This document shows, piece by piece, positions 16,980 through 26,326 of a stretch of 64,000 bases of DNA. The notes under the pieces were generated by a model that saw only the letters and a program-made list of their open reading frames with translations, did not search any database and was not told the DNA's origin. A program made the translations under genes and the position numbers. Origin of the DNA: Defluviicoccus sp. (GTDB lineage: Bacteria > Pseudomonadota > Alphaproteobacteria > MPNO01); NCBI GenBank assembly GCA_022826125.1, contig JAJDVM010000311.1, forward strand, positions 1 through 64,000. The letters run 5' to 3'. Positions within the stretch are counted from its first letter, which is position 1; every line of letters begins with the position of its first letter.

Positions 16980-17402
16980 TCACATTTGGGTCCAGGGGTC
17001 GATGGCCGCCACGCCCGTTGCCTCGAAATCGGACAGGTTGCCGGTGACGACCGTCATCCCGTGCACCAGGGCCGTCGCGGCGATCAGCGCGTCCCGCTCC
17101 GACCGGGGATCGGGCACGTGCAGCCGGGCGCATTTGAGGGCCACGGCGGAATCCACCGGCAGCGTGCGCTCCAGAAACTCCGGCAGGACATGCCGATCCA
17201 TCCAGCGCCGCAGCCGTTCGCCCTGCGCCCCGTCGCGCCGTTCGATGCGCAGGATGCCGATCTCCAGCTCCATGAGCGTCAGCGCCGAGATGTAGAAGCT
17301 CGCCGCGTCGTGACGTGAAATCCAGGCGACGACGCGGGCATCCGCCTTGCCGTCCCCGACCTTCCGCAGCTCGGAGACGACGTTCGTGTCCAGCAGGAAC
17401 AT
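16980..17402 (-). CDS. VapC-type toxin, PIN-domain ribonuclease
   Basis: A 140-residue PIN-domain protein. The acidic metal-binding residues are visible in LLDTNVVSELRK (first Asp), LMELEIG (Glu), SERDALIAATA (Asp) and GNLSDF (last Asp). VapC toxins cut tRNA or rRNA under stress. Its ATG shares one base with the antitoxin stop at 17402. Convergent with the Rieske gene, 22 bases apart. Confidence 0.92.
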   Translation of the reverse strand: MFLLDTNVVSELRKVGDGKADARVVAWISRHDAASFYISALTLMELEIGILRIERRDGAQGERLRRWMDRHVLPEFLERTLPVDSAVALKCARLHVPDPRSERDALIAATALVHGMTVVTGNLSDFEATGVAAIDPWTQM

Positions 17403-17662
17403 CAGGATAGGTCGGCCGGAGCGCTTTCGATGCGGACGCGCGCCGGAGCGAGGTCGATTTCGGCCAGGCCCGCCATCGACAAGGAGTCCGCGAGGCTGCG
17501 GTTCGTTCGCGCCAGTCGCCGATAGTCGTCGATGCTGAGCAGAACGTGTGCGGGCTTGCCCCGGTCGGTGATGAACACCGGTCCCGATCTCGCCGCCCTT
17601 TTCGCCCGCGCGATGTCCTGGTTGAGTTCGCGGCTGGTGAGCGTCGTCACGGTCATGGTCAA
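17402..17662 (-). CDS. VapB/Phd-family antitoxin
   Basis: An 86-residue Phd/YefM-type antitoxin. The N-terminal DNA-binding half is LTSRELNQDIARAKRAARSG then PVFITDRGKPAHVLLSIDDYRRL. The C-terminal half should wrap the VapC toxin. A second ATG two codons in (17656) is an equally good start, since neither has a clear ribosome-binding site. A palindrome just upstream (17676-17695) suits autorepression by the VapBC complex. Confidence 0.9.
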   Translation of the reverse strand: MTMTVTTLTSRELNQDIARAKRAARSGPVFITDRGKPAHVLLSIDDYRRLARTNRSLADSLSMAGLAEIDLAPARVRIESAPADLS

Positions 17663-17675
17663 GTGCCCAAAGTCT

Positions 17676-17695
17676 ATGTAGGTATGTTACTACAT
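17676..17695. promoter_or_regulatory. palindromic operator candidate of vapBC
   Basis: ATGTAG (17676-17681) and CTACAT (17690-17695) form an inverted repeat with an 8-base spacer, in an AT-rich spot 14 bases before the vapB start. The position suits autoregulation by VapBC. Inferred from symmetry and location. Confidence 0.5.
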
Positions 17696-17828
17696 TCTGG
17701 AAGACGACGCAAAGGGTGGAGACCCGGCGACGAGGCTCGGCGGGCAAGAACGGGTTTGACAATTGCGGCCTGACGGTGGAACTTGCCGGTCCACCAAAAA
17801 ATCGTTGCACCACACAGGGGGAGGCGAA

Positions 17829-19001
17829 ATGAGGTTACGGATTGCTCTGATCGCGCCGGCGCTCGCGCTGGCGGCGACGCCGGGCCTGGCTCAGGAGAAA
17901 GAGATCAGGATCGGCTTCATCAACACCTTCTCGGGCGGCGCCGCAGTGTACGGCAAGCACCAGAAGGACGGTCTCGAGCTGGCGCTGGACCATCTCGGCC
18001 GCAAGATGGGCGGCCTCGACGTCAAGATGATCTACGGCGACGACCAGCGGAAGCCGGACGTGGGCCGCCAGCAGGCCGACAAGATGCTCAAGAAGGACAA
18101 GGTGCATGTCGTCGCCGGCATCACCTGGTCCAACGTGCTCGCGGCCGTGCAGAAGCGGGTCGTCCGCGCCAAGAAGATCCTGATCTCGACCAACGCCGGC
18201 TGGTCGGCCATGGCGGGCAAGAACTGCAGCCCGTATTTCTTCTCGACGTCCTGGAACAACGACCAGACGCCCGAGGCGATGGGCGAGCTGATGAACCAGG
18301 AGAAGCTCGACAACGTGTTCCTGATCTCGGCCAACTACCAGGCCGGCAAGGACATGCTGACCGGCTTCGAGCGGACCTATAAGGGCAATGTCAAGGGCCG
18401 CATCCTCTACCGCCTCGGCCAGCGCGACTATCAGGCGGAGATCTCGCAGATCCGCGCCGTCAAGCCCGGGGCGCTCTTCGGTTTCGTGCCGGGGCCGATG
18501 GGGATAGCGTTCATGAAGCAGTACCGGGCGGCCGGGCTGCACAAGACGATCCCGTTCTATTCGGTCTTCACCATCGACTACCTGACGCTTCCGGGCCACG
18601 GCAAGGCGGCGATCGGGACCTATCACACGTCGTACTGGAACAACGATTCCAAGGACCCGGTGAACCAGCGCTTCATCGCCGACTTCAAGAAGAAGTACGG
18701 CTATCACCCGTCGATCTTCTCGGCCCAGGCCTATGACATGCCGATGCTCGTCGACAGCGGCGTGAAGGGCGCGAAAGGGAATCCCAACGACGTCCGGGCG
18801 ATGATCGCGCAGATGGAAAAGGCCGACTTCCCGTCGACCCGCGGCAAGTTCGCGTACAACGTCAACCATATCCCGATCCAGAACTTCTACCGTCGGGAAG
18901 TCCGGGCGGACGCCGATGGCAACCCGGTGATCGTGACCACGGGTACGGTCTATGAGAACCACAAGGATTCCTACTACAAGCAGTGCAAGTTCAAGTGGTA
19001 G
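17829..19001 (+). CDS. ABC transporter substrate-binding protein, LivK-like (system 1)
   Basis: A 390-residue periplasmic binding protein of the branched-chain amino acid/urea/amide type. The signal peptide LRIALIAPALALAATPGLAQ is cleaved near residue 21. The mature start EIRIGFINTFSGGAAVYG and the KVHVVAGITWSN region are typical. The ATG at 17829 follows GGGGGAGG; the longer ORF-track start lacks this. A TTGACA at 17756-17761 could be part of its promoter, with a poor -10. It is the first gene of livK-H-M-G-F. A strong hairpin follows it and may raise its level relative to the membrane genes. Many such proteins bind aromatic or amide substrates, so the ligand is open. Confidence 0.88.
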   Translation: MRLRIALIAPALALAATPGLAQEKEIRIGFINTFSGGAAVYGKHQKDGLELALDHLGRKMGGLDVKMIYGDDQRKPDVGRQQADKMLKKDKVHVVAGITWSNVLAAVQKRVVRAKKILISTNAGWSAMAGKNCSPYFFSTSWNNDQTPEAMGELMNQEKLDNVFLISANYQAGKDMLTGFERTYKGNVKGRILYRLGQRDYQAEISQIRAVKPGALFGFVPGPMGIAFMKQYRAAGLHKTIPFYSVFTIDYLTLPGHGKAAIGTYHTSYWNNDSKDPVNQRFIADFKKKYGYHPSIFSAQAYDMPMLVDSGVKGAKGNPNDVRAMIAQMEKADFPSTRGKFAYNVNHIPIQNFYRREVRADADGNPVIVTTGTVYENHKDSYYKQCKFKW

Positions 19002-19015
19002 GCATGAGAGTGCGC

Positions 19016-19037
19016 GGCGGGGCCTGACGGCCCCGCC
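19016..19037 (+). terminator. GC-rich hairpin between livK and livH
   Basis: GGCGGGGCC, loop TGAC, GGCCCCGCC: a perfect 9-bp stem 15 bases after the livK stop. There is no T-run after it, so it is more likely a partial terminator or an mRNA-stabilising structure that lets the binding protein exceed the permease. Confidence 0.6.
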
Positions 19038-19091
19038 CGATTCTCGCAACCCCGGCCACGCCCTCCGTAACAGACCGTTCCAGCAAAGCGC

Positions 19092-20015
19092 ATGACCTGG
19101 CTCCTGCTGATCGAGCAGACGTTGAACGGCGCCCAGTTCGGCGTCTTCCTGTTCCTGGTGTCCGCCGGGCTCACGCTGGTGCTCGGCATCATGAACGTGG
19201 TCAACCTGGCGCACGGCTCGCTGTTCATGCTGGGCGCCTATTACGCGGCGACGTTCTTCGGCCTGACCGGAAGCTTCCTGCTCGCCCTGGTCATCATGGT
19301 GCCGCTCGCCCTGATCAGCGGCATCGTCATCGAGGTGGTGGCGCTCAGGACGATGTACGACCGCGACCACATGGATCAGGTGCTGGCGACCTTCGGGCTG
19401 ATCCTGTTCTTCAACGAATCCGTCCGCCTGGTCTGGGGGCCGGAGAGCCAGCCCATGCCGGTGCCGGATTTCCTCGACGGCAGCGTCGAGATCCTGCCCG
19501 ACGCGCCCTATCCGGTGTTCCGTATCGTCGTGATCTTGGTCGGGCTGGCGGTCGGCGCGGGGCTCTATTTCCTCATCACGCGGACCAGGATCGGCATGCT
19601 GATCCGCGCCGGCGCCAGCAACCGGGCGATGGTGGGCGCGCTCGGCGTCAATATCCGGCTTCTCTACACCCTGGTGTTCGGTCTCGGCGCGATCCTCGCC
19701 GGCTTCGCCGGGATGATGGCCGGGCCGATCCAGTCGGTCGAGCCCGGCATGGGCGAGGACATGCTGATCCTCGCCTTCGTGGTGATCGTGATCGGCGGTA
19801 TCGGCTCGATCAGGGGGGCGGTCATCGCCTCGGTGCTGATCGGCATCGTCGAGGTGGTCGGGCGGTCCATCCTGCCCTTTGCGATGGCCAACTTCATGGG
19901 CGAGGACGCCGCCCAGACGGCGGGCCCCGCGGTCGCCTCGATGCTGATCTACGTGCTGATGGCGGCGGTGCTGTTCTTCAAACCGGCCGGGCTGTTCCCG
20001 GCGCAGGCGGGCTGA
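19092..20015 (+). CDS. ABC transporter permease, LivH-like (system 1)
   Basis: A 307-residue inner-membrane permease of the LivH family. The start GAQFGVFLFLVSAGLTLVLGIMNVVNLAHGS is diagnostic, with about eight helices, and VIGGIGSIRGAVIASVLIG near the C-terminus is the cytoplasmic coupling region. It follows livK by 90 bases and is 4 bases from livM. Confidence 0.92.
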   Translation: MTWLLLIEQTLNGAQFGVFLFLVSAGLTLVLGIMNVVNLAHGSLFMLGAYYAATFFGLTGSFLLALVIMVPLALISGIVIEVVALRTMYDRDHMDQVLATFGLILFFNESVRLVWGPESQPMPVPDFLDGSVEILPDAPYPVFRIVVILVGLAVGAGLYFLITRTRIGMLIRAGASNRAMVGALGVNIRLLYTLVFGLGAILAGFAGMMAGPIQSVEPGMGEDMLILAFVVIVIGGIGSIRGAVIASVLIGIVEVVGRSILPFAMANFMGEDAAQTAGPAVASMLIYVLMAAVLFFKPAGLFPAQAG

Positions 20016-20019
20016 GCCG

Positions 20020-20988
20020 ATGATAGACCGCATCAAGCTGATGTTCCTGTTCGGCGGCATCGCGATCTGCGCGCTGGTCCCGCCGGTGGCGGGCGCGATG
20101 GAGGACGACTTCTACGTCTCGCTGTTCGCGCGCATCATGATCTTCGCCATCGCCGCGGTGAGCCTCGACCTGATCCTCGGCTTCGGCGGCATGATCAGCT
20201 TCGGCCACGCCGCCTATCTGGGGCTCGGCGCCTACGCGGTCGGCATCTTCTCGTACTACGGGATCAACGACGGCTTCCTCCAGTTCTTCGTCGCCATCGT
20301 GGGCTCCGCCCTGGTGGCGCTGGTCATCGGGGCGATCTGCCTGAGGACGCGCGGGATCTATTTCATCATGATCACGCTCGCGCTCACCCAGATGCTCTAT
20401 TTCCTCGGCATCAGCCTGGAGGAGTACGGCGGCGACGACGGGCTCAATACCGACCGCAGCGAGTTCTTCGCCGGGTTCGACCTCTACGAGGAGGTCAACC
20501 TCTACTACCTGATCCTCGGTTTCCTGATCCTCTGCGTGTTCATCATGCACCGCGTCATCAACTCCCGTTTCGGGATGGTGGTGCGCGGCTGCCACGCCAA
20601 CGAGGACCGCATGCAGGCGATCGGGTTCCCGACCTTCCGCTACAAGCTGGCGGCCTTCGTGATCTCCGGCACGATGTGCGGCATCGCCGGTGCGCTGCTC
20701 GCCAACCTGACCGAGTTCGTCACCCCCGAGTTCATGCACTGGTTCCGCTCGGGCGAGATCATGATCATGGTGCTGGTGGGCGGCATGGGCTCCTTGTTCG
20801 GCCCCGCCTTCGGCGCCGCGATCTATCTCCTGTTCGAGGAATGGGTGCCGGACCTGATGGAGGCGGCCATCGCCGGCACCGGCGAGAACTGGCACTTCAT
20901 CTTCGGCCCGCTGCTGGTCATCCTGGTGCTGTTCGCCAAGCAGGGGCTGTGGGGGCTGATCCCCGACCGAAGCCGGCGCGATGGCTGA
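20020..20988 (+). CDS. ABC transporter permease, LivM-like (system 1)
   Basis: A 322-residue permease of the LivM family. SLDLILGFGGMISFGHAAYLGLGAY is the classic early motif, and VLVGGMGSLFGPAFGAAIYLL the coupling region. It pairs with the LivH-like protein in the membrane. Its last 8 bases overlap the livG start. Confidence 0.92.
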   Translation: MIDRIKLMFLFGGIAICALVPPVAGAMEDDFYVSLFARIMIFAIAAVSLDLILGFGGMISFGHAAYLGLGAYAVGIFSYYGINDGFLQFFVAIVGSALVALVIGAICLRTRGIYFIMITLALTQMLYFLGISLEEYGGDDGLNTDRSEFFAGFDLYEEVNLYYLILGFLILCVFIMHRVINSRFGMVVRGCHANEDRMQAIGFPTFRYKLAAFVISGTMCGIAGALLANLTEFVTPEFMHWFRSGEIMIMVLVGGMGSLFGPAFGAAIYLLFEEWVPDLMEAAIAGTGENWHFIFGPLLVILVLFAKQGLWGLIPDRSRRDG

Positions 20989-21734
20989 ACCCATCCTCAG
21001 GGTCGAGGGGCTCAACAAGAGCTTCGGCGGCGTCGTCGCCACGCACAATCTCGACTTCGAGGTCGAGCCGGGCGAGATCCATGCGGTGATCGGACCCAAC
21101 GGCGCCGGCAAGACGACCTTCGTCGCCCAGCTCTCCGGCATGCTCAAGCCCGACAGCGGCCGCATCTTCTTCGACGGCAACGACGTCACCGAGCTTTCGG
21201 CGCCGGCGCGCTCGCATGCCGGGCTCGCGCGCTCGTTCCAGATCACCAGCGTGTTCCGCAACTTCACCGCGCTGCAGAACGTGGCGCTCTCGATCCAGGC
21301 CCATTCCGGTCACAGCTTCCGAATGTGGAAGCCGGCGGCCACCGATGCCGAGCTCAACGATCCCGCGCAGGAGATCCTGGAACAGGTCGGTCTCGGCGCC
21401 CGCAGCGGCATCCTCGCCGCCAATCTCGCCCATGGCGAGCAGCGCCAGCTCGAGATCGCGATGGCGCTCGCCACCCGCCCCAGGATGTTGCTGCTCGACG
21501 AGCCGACCGCCGGGATGGGGCCGGAAGACACGCAGCGCATCACCCAGTTCCTGGCCGGGCTCAAGGGCACCTATTCGATGCTCCTGATCGAGCACGACAT
21601 GGACACCGTCTTCGCGCTCGCCGACCGCATCACCGTGCTGGTCTACGGCCGCGCCATCGCCACCGGCACGCCCGAGGCGATCCGCGCCAACGACGAGGTG
21701 AGGGCCGCCTATCTCGGCGAGGAGGAGGCGGAGA

Positions 21735-21742
<8 letters not shown>
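20981..21742 (+). CDS. ABC transporter ATP-binding protein, LivG-like (system 1)
   Basis: A 253-residue ATPase. Walker A is GPNGAGKTT, the signature region is LAHGEQRQLEIAMAL and Walker B is MLLLDEPTAGM, with the switch His in LIEHDMD. LARSFQITSVFRNFT is the typical LivG Q-loop region. It overlaps livM before it and livF after it by 8 bases each, so the proteins are made in a coupled series. Confidence 0.92.
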
Positions 21743-22436
<694 letters not shown>

Positions 22437-22489
22437 CCGCACGGCCCCGGGTGTCCCGGGAGCGGCGGCGCCGATCTATCTCCCGGTCG

Positions 22490-23632
22490 TCACGTCCTGA
22501 AATGCTTGGAGAGCTGGAGCCGCTGGCCCTGATAGCTCGAACCGATATCGCGGCCGTAGAGCCGGTCGGAAGTGTCGGTCAGCCGCAGGTAGCGGAGACC
22601 GCCGATGACCTGCTCGTGCTCCAGGAGGAACGGCACGTCGTGGCTGCGGACCTCCAGCACCGCGCGGCTGCCGCCGCCGCCGGCCTCAGCCCAGCCGAAG
22701 CCGGGGTCGAAGAAGCCGGCATAGTGGACGCGGAACTCCCCCACCTCGGTGTCGTAGGCGATCATCTCGGCGGCGTGGTCCGGCGGCACGGTAATCGCCT
22801 CCCGGGTCGACAGGACGTAGAAGTCGTCCGGGTTCAGGATAATCCCGCGTCCCGGCCGGGCATGGATCGGCTCCCAGAAATCCGCCGCGTCGTACTGCCC
22901 GACCAGGTCGACGTCGACGATTCCGGTGTGGTGTTTGGCGCGGTAGCCGATCAGGCTGCCCGGACCGTCCCCTTCCAGGTCGAGCCGGAGCGGAAGCCCG
23001 CCGTCCCTCTGTGACGCGCCCGACTCCATCTCGGGAGTTACCAGACCGATCCGGTCCTGCAATTGCCGCAGGTGGGACGCCGGAACGGCGGGCGTGCCGC
23101 GATGCAGGCGGAGCTGGCTCAGGCGGCTTCCCGTGCGCACCACGATCGAGAAGGTGCGCGGCGAAACCTCCGCGTAAAGCCGGCCCTGATAGCCGCGCGC
23201 GACGGCGTCGAAGCGGCTCGAACGGTCGGTGATCAGCCGGGTGAACACGTCGAGCCGGCCGGTCGAGCTTCGCGGGTTGGCGAACGCCGCGATCCGGTTG
23301 TCCAGCGCTAGGTGTTCGAGAAGGGGCACGATATAGACGCAGCCGCGCTCCAGCACCGCGCCGCCCTCGAGGTCGATCTCGTGCATGCCGAGCGCGTCGA
23401 CCTTCTCCTCTACCGTGGCACCGGGTCCGGGGAGGAAGCTCGCCTGCACCCGGTACGCGACCTGTCCGAGACGCAGATCGAGGCTTGCCGGCTGGATCAT
23501 GTCGGCGGGGAATTCCCGGGTCGATGAGATCGTCCGGTCGCGGATCAGCGCCGCGACGGTCTGCGACGGGAAGACGCCGGTTCCGGACGGAGAGGACGGC
23601 CCGCCGGACGGAAACAGGGAGTCGGAATTCAC
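22490..23632 (-). CDS. 2'-deoxycytidine 5'-triphosphate deaminase, two-domain alphaproteobacterial type
   Basis: About 380 residues with two tandem dUTPase/dCTP deaminase-like folds. The first half has MIQPASLDLRLGQVAYRVQASFLPG and FANPRSSTGRLDVFTRLI, and the second half has YAGFFDPGFGW, resembling the family's active-site region. The enzyme makes dUTP from dCTP in thymidylate supply. The start is uncertain: homology begins near VFPSQTVAALI. I chose a GTG at 23632, but a GTG at 23689 is possible. Transcribed toward livF, with 53 bases between stops. Confidence 0.85.
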   Translation of the reverse strand: MNSDSLFPSGGPSSPSGTGVFPSQTVAALIRDRTISSTREFPADMIQPASLDLRLGQVAYRVQASFLPGPGATVEEKVDALGMHEIDLEGGAVLERGCVYIVPLLEHLALDNRIAAFANPRSSTGRLDVFTRLITDRSSRFDAVARGYQGRLYAEVSPRTFSIVVRTGSRLSQLRLHRGTPAVPASHLRQLQDRIGLVTPEMESGASQRDGGLPLRLDLEGDGPGSLIGYRAKHHTGIVDVDLVGQYDAADFWEPIHARPGRGIILNPDDFYVLSTREAITVPPDHAAEMIAYDTEVGEFRVHYAGFFDPGFGWAEAGGGGSRAVLEVRSHDVPFLLEHEQVIGGLRYLRLTDTSDRLYGRDIGSSYQGQRLQLSKHFRT

Positions 23633-23712
23633 CGTTGGCGGCCCCGGATTGGAACTACGCGATCGCCGCGAAGGGTAGCGATTCCGCACCAGCGATCAAC
23701 GGCGCCGGATTT

Positions 23713-23796
23713 CCCCGTCATTTCGACCGGAGCGCGAAGCGGAGACATCCCGTGCCCATTTCTCCCCTCCGCCTCCCCTTGATCGAAATGACGGGG
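23713..23796. repeat. intergenic inverted-repeat element
   Basis: CCCCGTCATTTCGA (23713-23726) is matched by TCGAAATGACGGGG (23783-23796), a perfect 14-bp inverted repeat at the ends of an 84-bp element. The inside contains GGAGCGCGAAGCGGAG and TCTCCCCTCCGC, which also pair partly. It looks like a small dispersed repeat (MITE-like or REP-like) and differs from the REP pairs at 5.8 and 29.5 kb. It lies in the divergent region between the dCTP deaminase and the fusion flavoprotein. Confidence 0.75.
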
Positions 23797-23892
23797 GGAC
23801 AGCGATGGTTTAAGCCTAAAATAAATTGCGTCCCGTCGGAGATTGGTTTAGGCATAAAGCAATTTTCCGCACGCGGACCGGAGGGCGGGGCG

Positions 23893-26298
23893 ATGAAGAT
23901 CGAGGTGATCGGCGGCGGACCGGCCGGGCTCTATTTCTCCCTCCTGATGAAGGCGAACGATCCCGACCACGAGATCACGATCTACGAGCAGAACCGGCAC
24001 GACGACACGTTCGGCTTCGGAGTGGTGTTCTCGGCCGAGACGCTGGGCCATTTCCGCGACTACGACGCCGCGAGCTACGACGCGATCCGATCCGGGTTCG
24101 CCTACTGGGACGACATCGACATCTTCTTCAAGGGTCGCAGGACCACATCCGGCGGGCACGGGTTCTGCGGCATGTCGCGCAAGGCGCTTCTGCTTCTTCT
24201 CCAGGAGCGCTGCCGCGAGCTCGGCGTATCCATGGAGTTCCAGCGCGAGATCCGCTCGCTCGACGATCTCCCCGACGCGGACCTGGTGATCGCCTGCAAT
24301 GGGATCAACAGCTGGGTCCGCGAGGACTATGCCGCCGACTTCCGGCCCAGCTACGACTGGCGGCCCAACAAGTTCGTCTGGCTCGGCAGCACCCGGCCGC
24401 TGCCCGCCTTTACCTTCGATTTCCGCGAGAACGACGCCGGCATCTGGAACCTCCACGCCTATCAGTACGACGCCGATATGAGCACCTGGATCGTCGAGAC
24501 CACCGCCGAAACCTTCGCCCGCGCCGGTCTGGAGGACGAGGACGAGGAGGCGACCGTCGCCTATGTAAGCGCGCTCTACGAGGACCTGCTCAACGGCCAT
24601 CCGGTGATTACCAACCGCTCGTTCTGGCGCAACTTCCCAACCATCCGCTGCGAGACCTGGGTGCGCGGCAACATGGTGATCATGGGCGATGCCGCCCACA
24701 CGGCGCATTTCTCCATCGGGTCGGGCACCAAGCTCGCGATGGAGGACGCGATCGCGCTCTACGAGGAGTTCCGCGCGCACGACGACAACGTGGCCGCCGC
24801 GCTCGCCGCCTACGACGTCAACCGGCGCGACGAGGTCGGACGCCTGCAGCACGCGGCGGAGGTCTCGCTCGCCTGGTTCGAGCAGGTCGAGCGTTACTGG
24901 GACATGGATCCGACCCAGTTCGCCTTCAGCCTCCTGTCCCGTTCCAAGGCGATCACCTACGACAATCTGCGAACCCGGGACGCGGACTTCATCGCCGTCG
25001 TCGACCGGGACTTCGCCGCCGGGGTCGCCGAGCGTGAGAACCTGCCCGAGGTCGCCGAAACGCCGCCGCCGCCGATGTTCGCCCCCTTCACGATCGGCAA
25101 CATGCGGCTCCAGAACCGCGTCGTCGTCGCCCCGATGTGCCAGTACTGCGCCGAGGACGGGGTGCCGGGGGATTGGCACTACGTCCACCTCACCAGCCGG
25201 GCGCTGGGCGGCGCCGGGCTGGTCTATACCGAGATGGCCTGCATCGCCCCGGACGCGCGGATCACGCCCGGCTGCGCTGGCATCTGGAACGACGGCCAGG
25301 AGGCGGCGTGGAAGCGTATCGCCGATTTCGCGCACGACTACACGGCCGCGAAGCTCTGCATCCAGATCGGCCACGCCGGGCGCAAGGGCGCGACGAAGCT
25401 CGCCTGGGAGGGGATCGACCAGCCGCTGGAGGTGGGGGCGTGGGAAATCGTCGCCCCGTCGCCGCTGCCCTATCTGCCCAATTCCGTCGTTCCGCGCGAA
25501 ATGGACCGGGCTGACATGGACCGGGTGAAGGCGGAGTTCGTCGCCGCCTTCGAACGCGCTGCGCGGGCCGGTTTCGACATGGCCGAGCTCCACTGCGCGC
25601 ACGGCTACCTGCTGGGCGGGTTCCTCTCTCCCTTCACCAACCGGCGGACCGACGAATACGGCGGCAGCCTGGAGAACCGGCTCCGCTACCCGCTCGAGGT
25701 GTTCGATGCCGTGCAGGAGGCTTGGCCCGCCGACCGGCCGATCTCGATCCGCATCTCCGCGCACGACTGGGTGCCGGGCGGCAACGAGGGCGACGACGCG
25801 GTGGCGATCGCGAAGGCCTTCGCCCGGCATGGCGTCGATCTGGTCAACGTCTCGACCGGCCAGACCGCGTCCGAGGAACGGCCGGTCTACGGGCGCATGT
25901 TCCAGACGCCGTTCTCCGAGCAGGTGCGGATCGAGGCGGGCGTGCCGACGCTGGTCGCGGGCAACATCTTCACCTGGGACCAGGTCAACACCATCGTCGC
26001 CGCCGGGCGCGCCGACCTGGTCGCGCTAGCCCGCACCCACCTCTACAACCCCAACTTCACCCAGCAGGCGGCGGCCTGGTACGGCTGGGACCCGGTGCCG
26101 TGGCCCGACCAGTATCTGTCCGCCAAGTTCGCCGCTTTCCGCCAGTTCGCGCGCGACCGACAGGCGATCGAGGAGCTGCGCGAGGCCGCCAAACCCGCCG
26201 AGCCCGCGGCCCGGCGCCAGTTCCGCCGCGACGCCGGCGCCGAGGAATGGGAGACCAAGGGCGCCGCCGCGGCGAGCGTGGAAACGGCTGGCGGCTGA
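23893..26298 (+). CDS. bifunctional flavoprotein: aromatic-acyl-CoA monooxygenase fused to Old Yellow Enzyme domain
   Basis: An 801-residue fusion. Residues 1 to about 375 are a class A flavin monooxygenase: the FAD site is VIGGGPAGLYFSLLMK and the GD motif is IMGDAAHTAHFSIGSGTK. From about residue 395 there is a YqjM-type Old Yellow Enzyme domain: PFTIGNMRLQNRVVVAPMCQY, IQIGHAGRKG, ELHCAHGYLLGGFLSP, TNRRTDEYGGSLENR. This architecture matches 2-aminobenzoyl-CoA monooxygenase/reductase of Azoarcus and proteins named salicylyl-CoA 5-hydroxylase/oxidoreductase, which hydroxylate then reduce a CoA-activated aromatic ring. The ATG at 23893 follows GAGGGCGGGGCG. No aryl-CoA ligase is in the window. 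Confidence 0.9.
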   Translation: MKIEVIGGGPAGLYFSLLMKANDPDHEITIYEQNRHDDTFGFGVVFSAETLGHFRDYDAASYDAIRSGFAYWDDIDIFFKGRRTTSGGHGFCGMSRKALLLLLQERCRELGVSMEFQREIRSLDDLPDADLVIACNGINSWVREDYAADFRPSYDWRPNKFVWLGSTRPLPAFTFDFRENDAGIWNLHAYQYDADMSTWIVETTAETFARAGLEDEDEEATVAYVSALYEDLLNGHPVITNRSFWRNFPTIRCETWVRGNMVIMGDAAHTAHFSIGSGTKLAMEDAIALYEEFRAHDDNVAAALAAYDVNRRDEVGRLQHAAEVSLAWFEQVERYWDMDPTQFAFSLLSRSKAITYDNLRTRDADFIAVVDRDFAAGVAERENLPEVAETPPPPMFAPFTIGNMRLQNRVVVAPMCQYCAEDGVPGDWHYVHLTSRALGGAGLVYTEMACIAPDARITPGCAGIWNDGQEAAWKRIADFAHDYTAAKLCIQIGHAGRKGATKLAWEGIDQPLEVGAWEIVAPSPLPYLPNSVVPREMDRADMDRVKAEFVAAFERAARAGFDMAELHCAHGYLLGGFLSPFTNRRTDEYGGSLENRLRYPLEVFDAVQEAWPADRPISIRISAHDWVPGGNEGDDAVAIAKAFARHGVDLVNVSTGQTASEERPVYGRMFQTPFSEQVRIEAGVPTLVAGNIFTWDQVNTIVAAGRADLVALARTHLYNPNFTQQAAAWYGWDPVPWPDQYLSAKFAAFRQFARDRQAIEELREAAKPAEPAARRQFRRDAGAEEWETKGAAAASVETAGG

Positions 26299-26326
26299 GC
26301 GGAGACCGCGACCGCCCGCGGGTCTC

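Noticed and set aside
17775-17795. GGTGGA...TCCACC hairpin before livK as a terminator
   Set aside because: It is followed by an A-run on the plus strand, so it has no T-run in the direction of either neighbouring transcript; at most a leader structure.
17835-20060. Minus-strand ORF of 741 codons rich in His, Asp and Arg
   Set aside because: Antisense to livK and livH, whose products have clear family motifs; high GC makes long shadow ORFs common here.
22446-22460. CCCGGG-TGT-CCCGGG after livF as a terminator
   Set aside because: Short stem, no T-run, and likely chance in GC-rich DNA.
23848-25830. Minus-strand ORF of 660 codons
   Set aside because: Shadow of the fusion flavoprotein gene; no recognisable motif.
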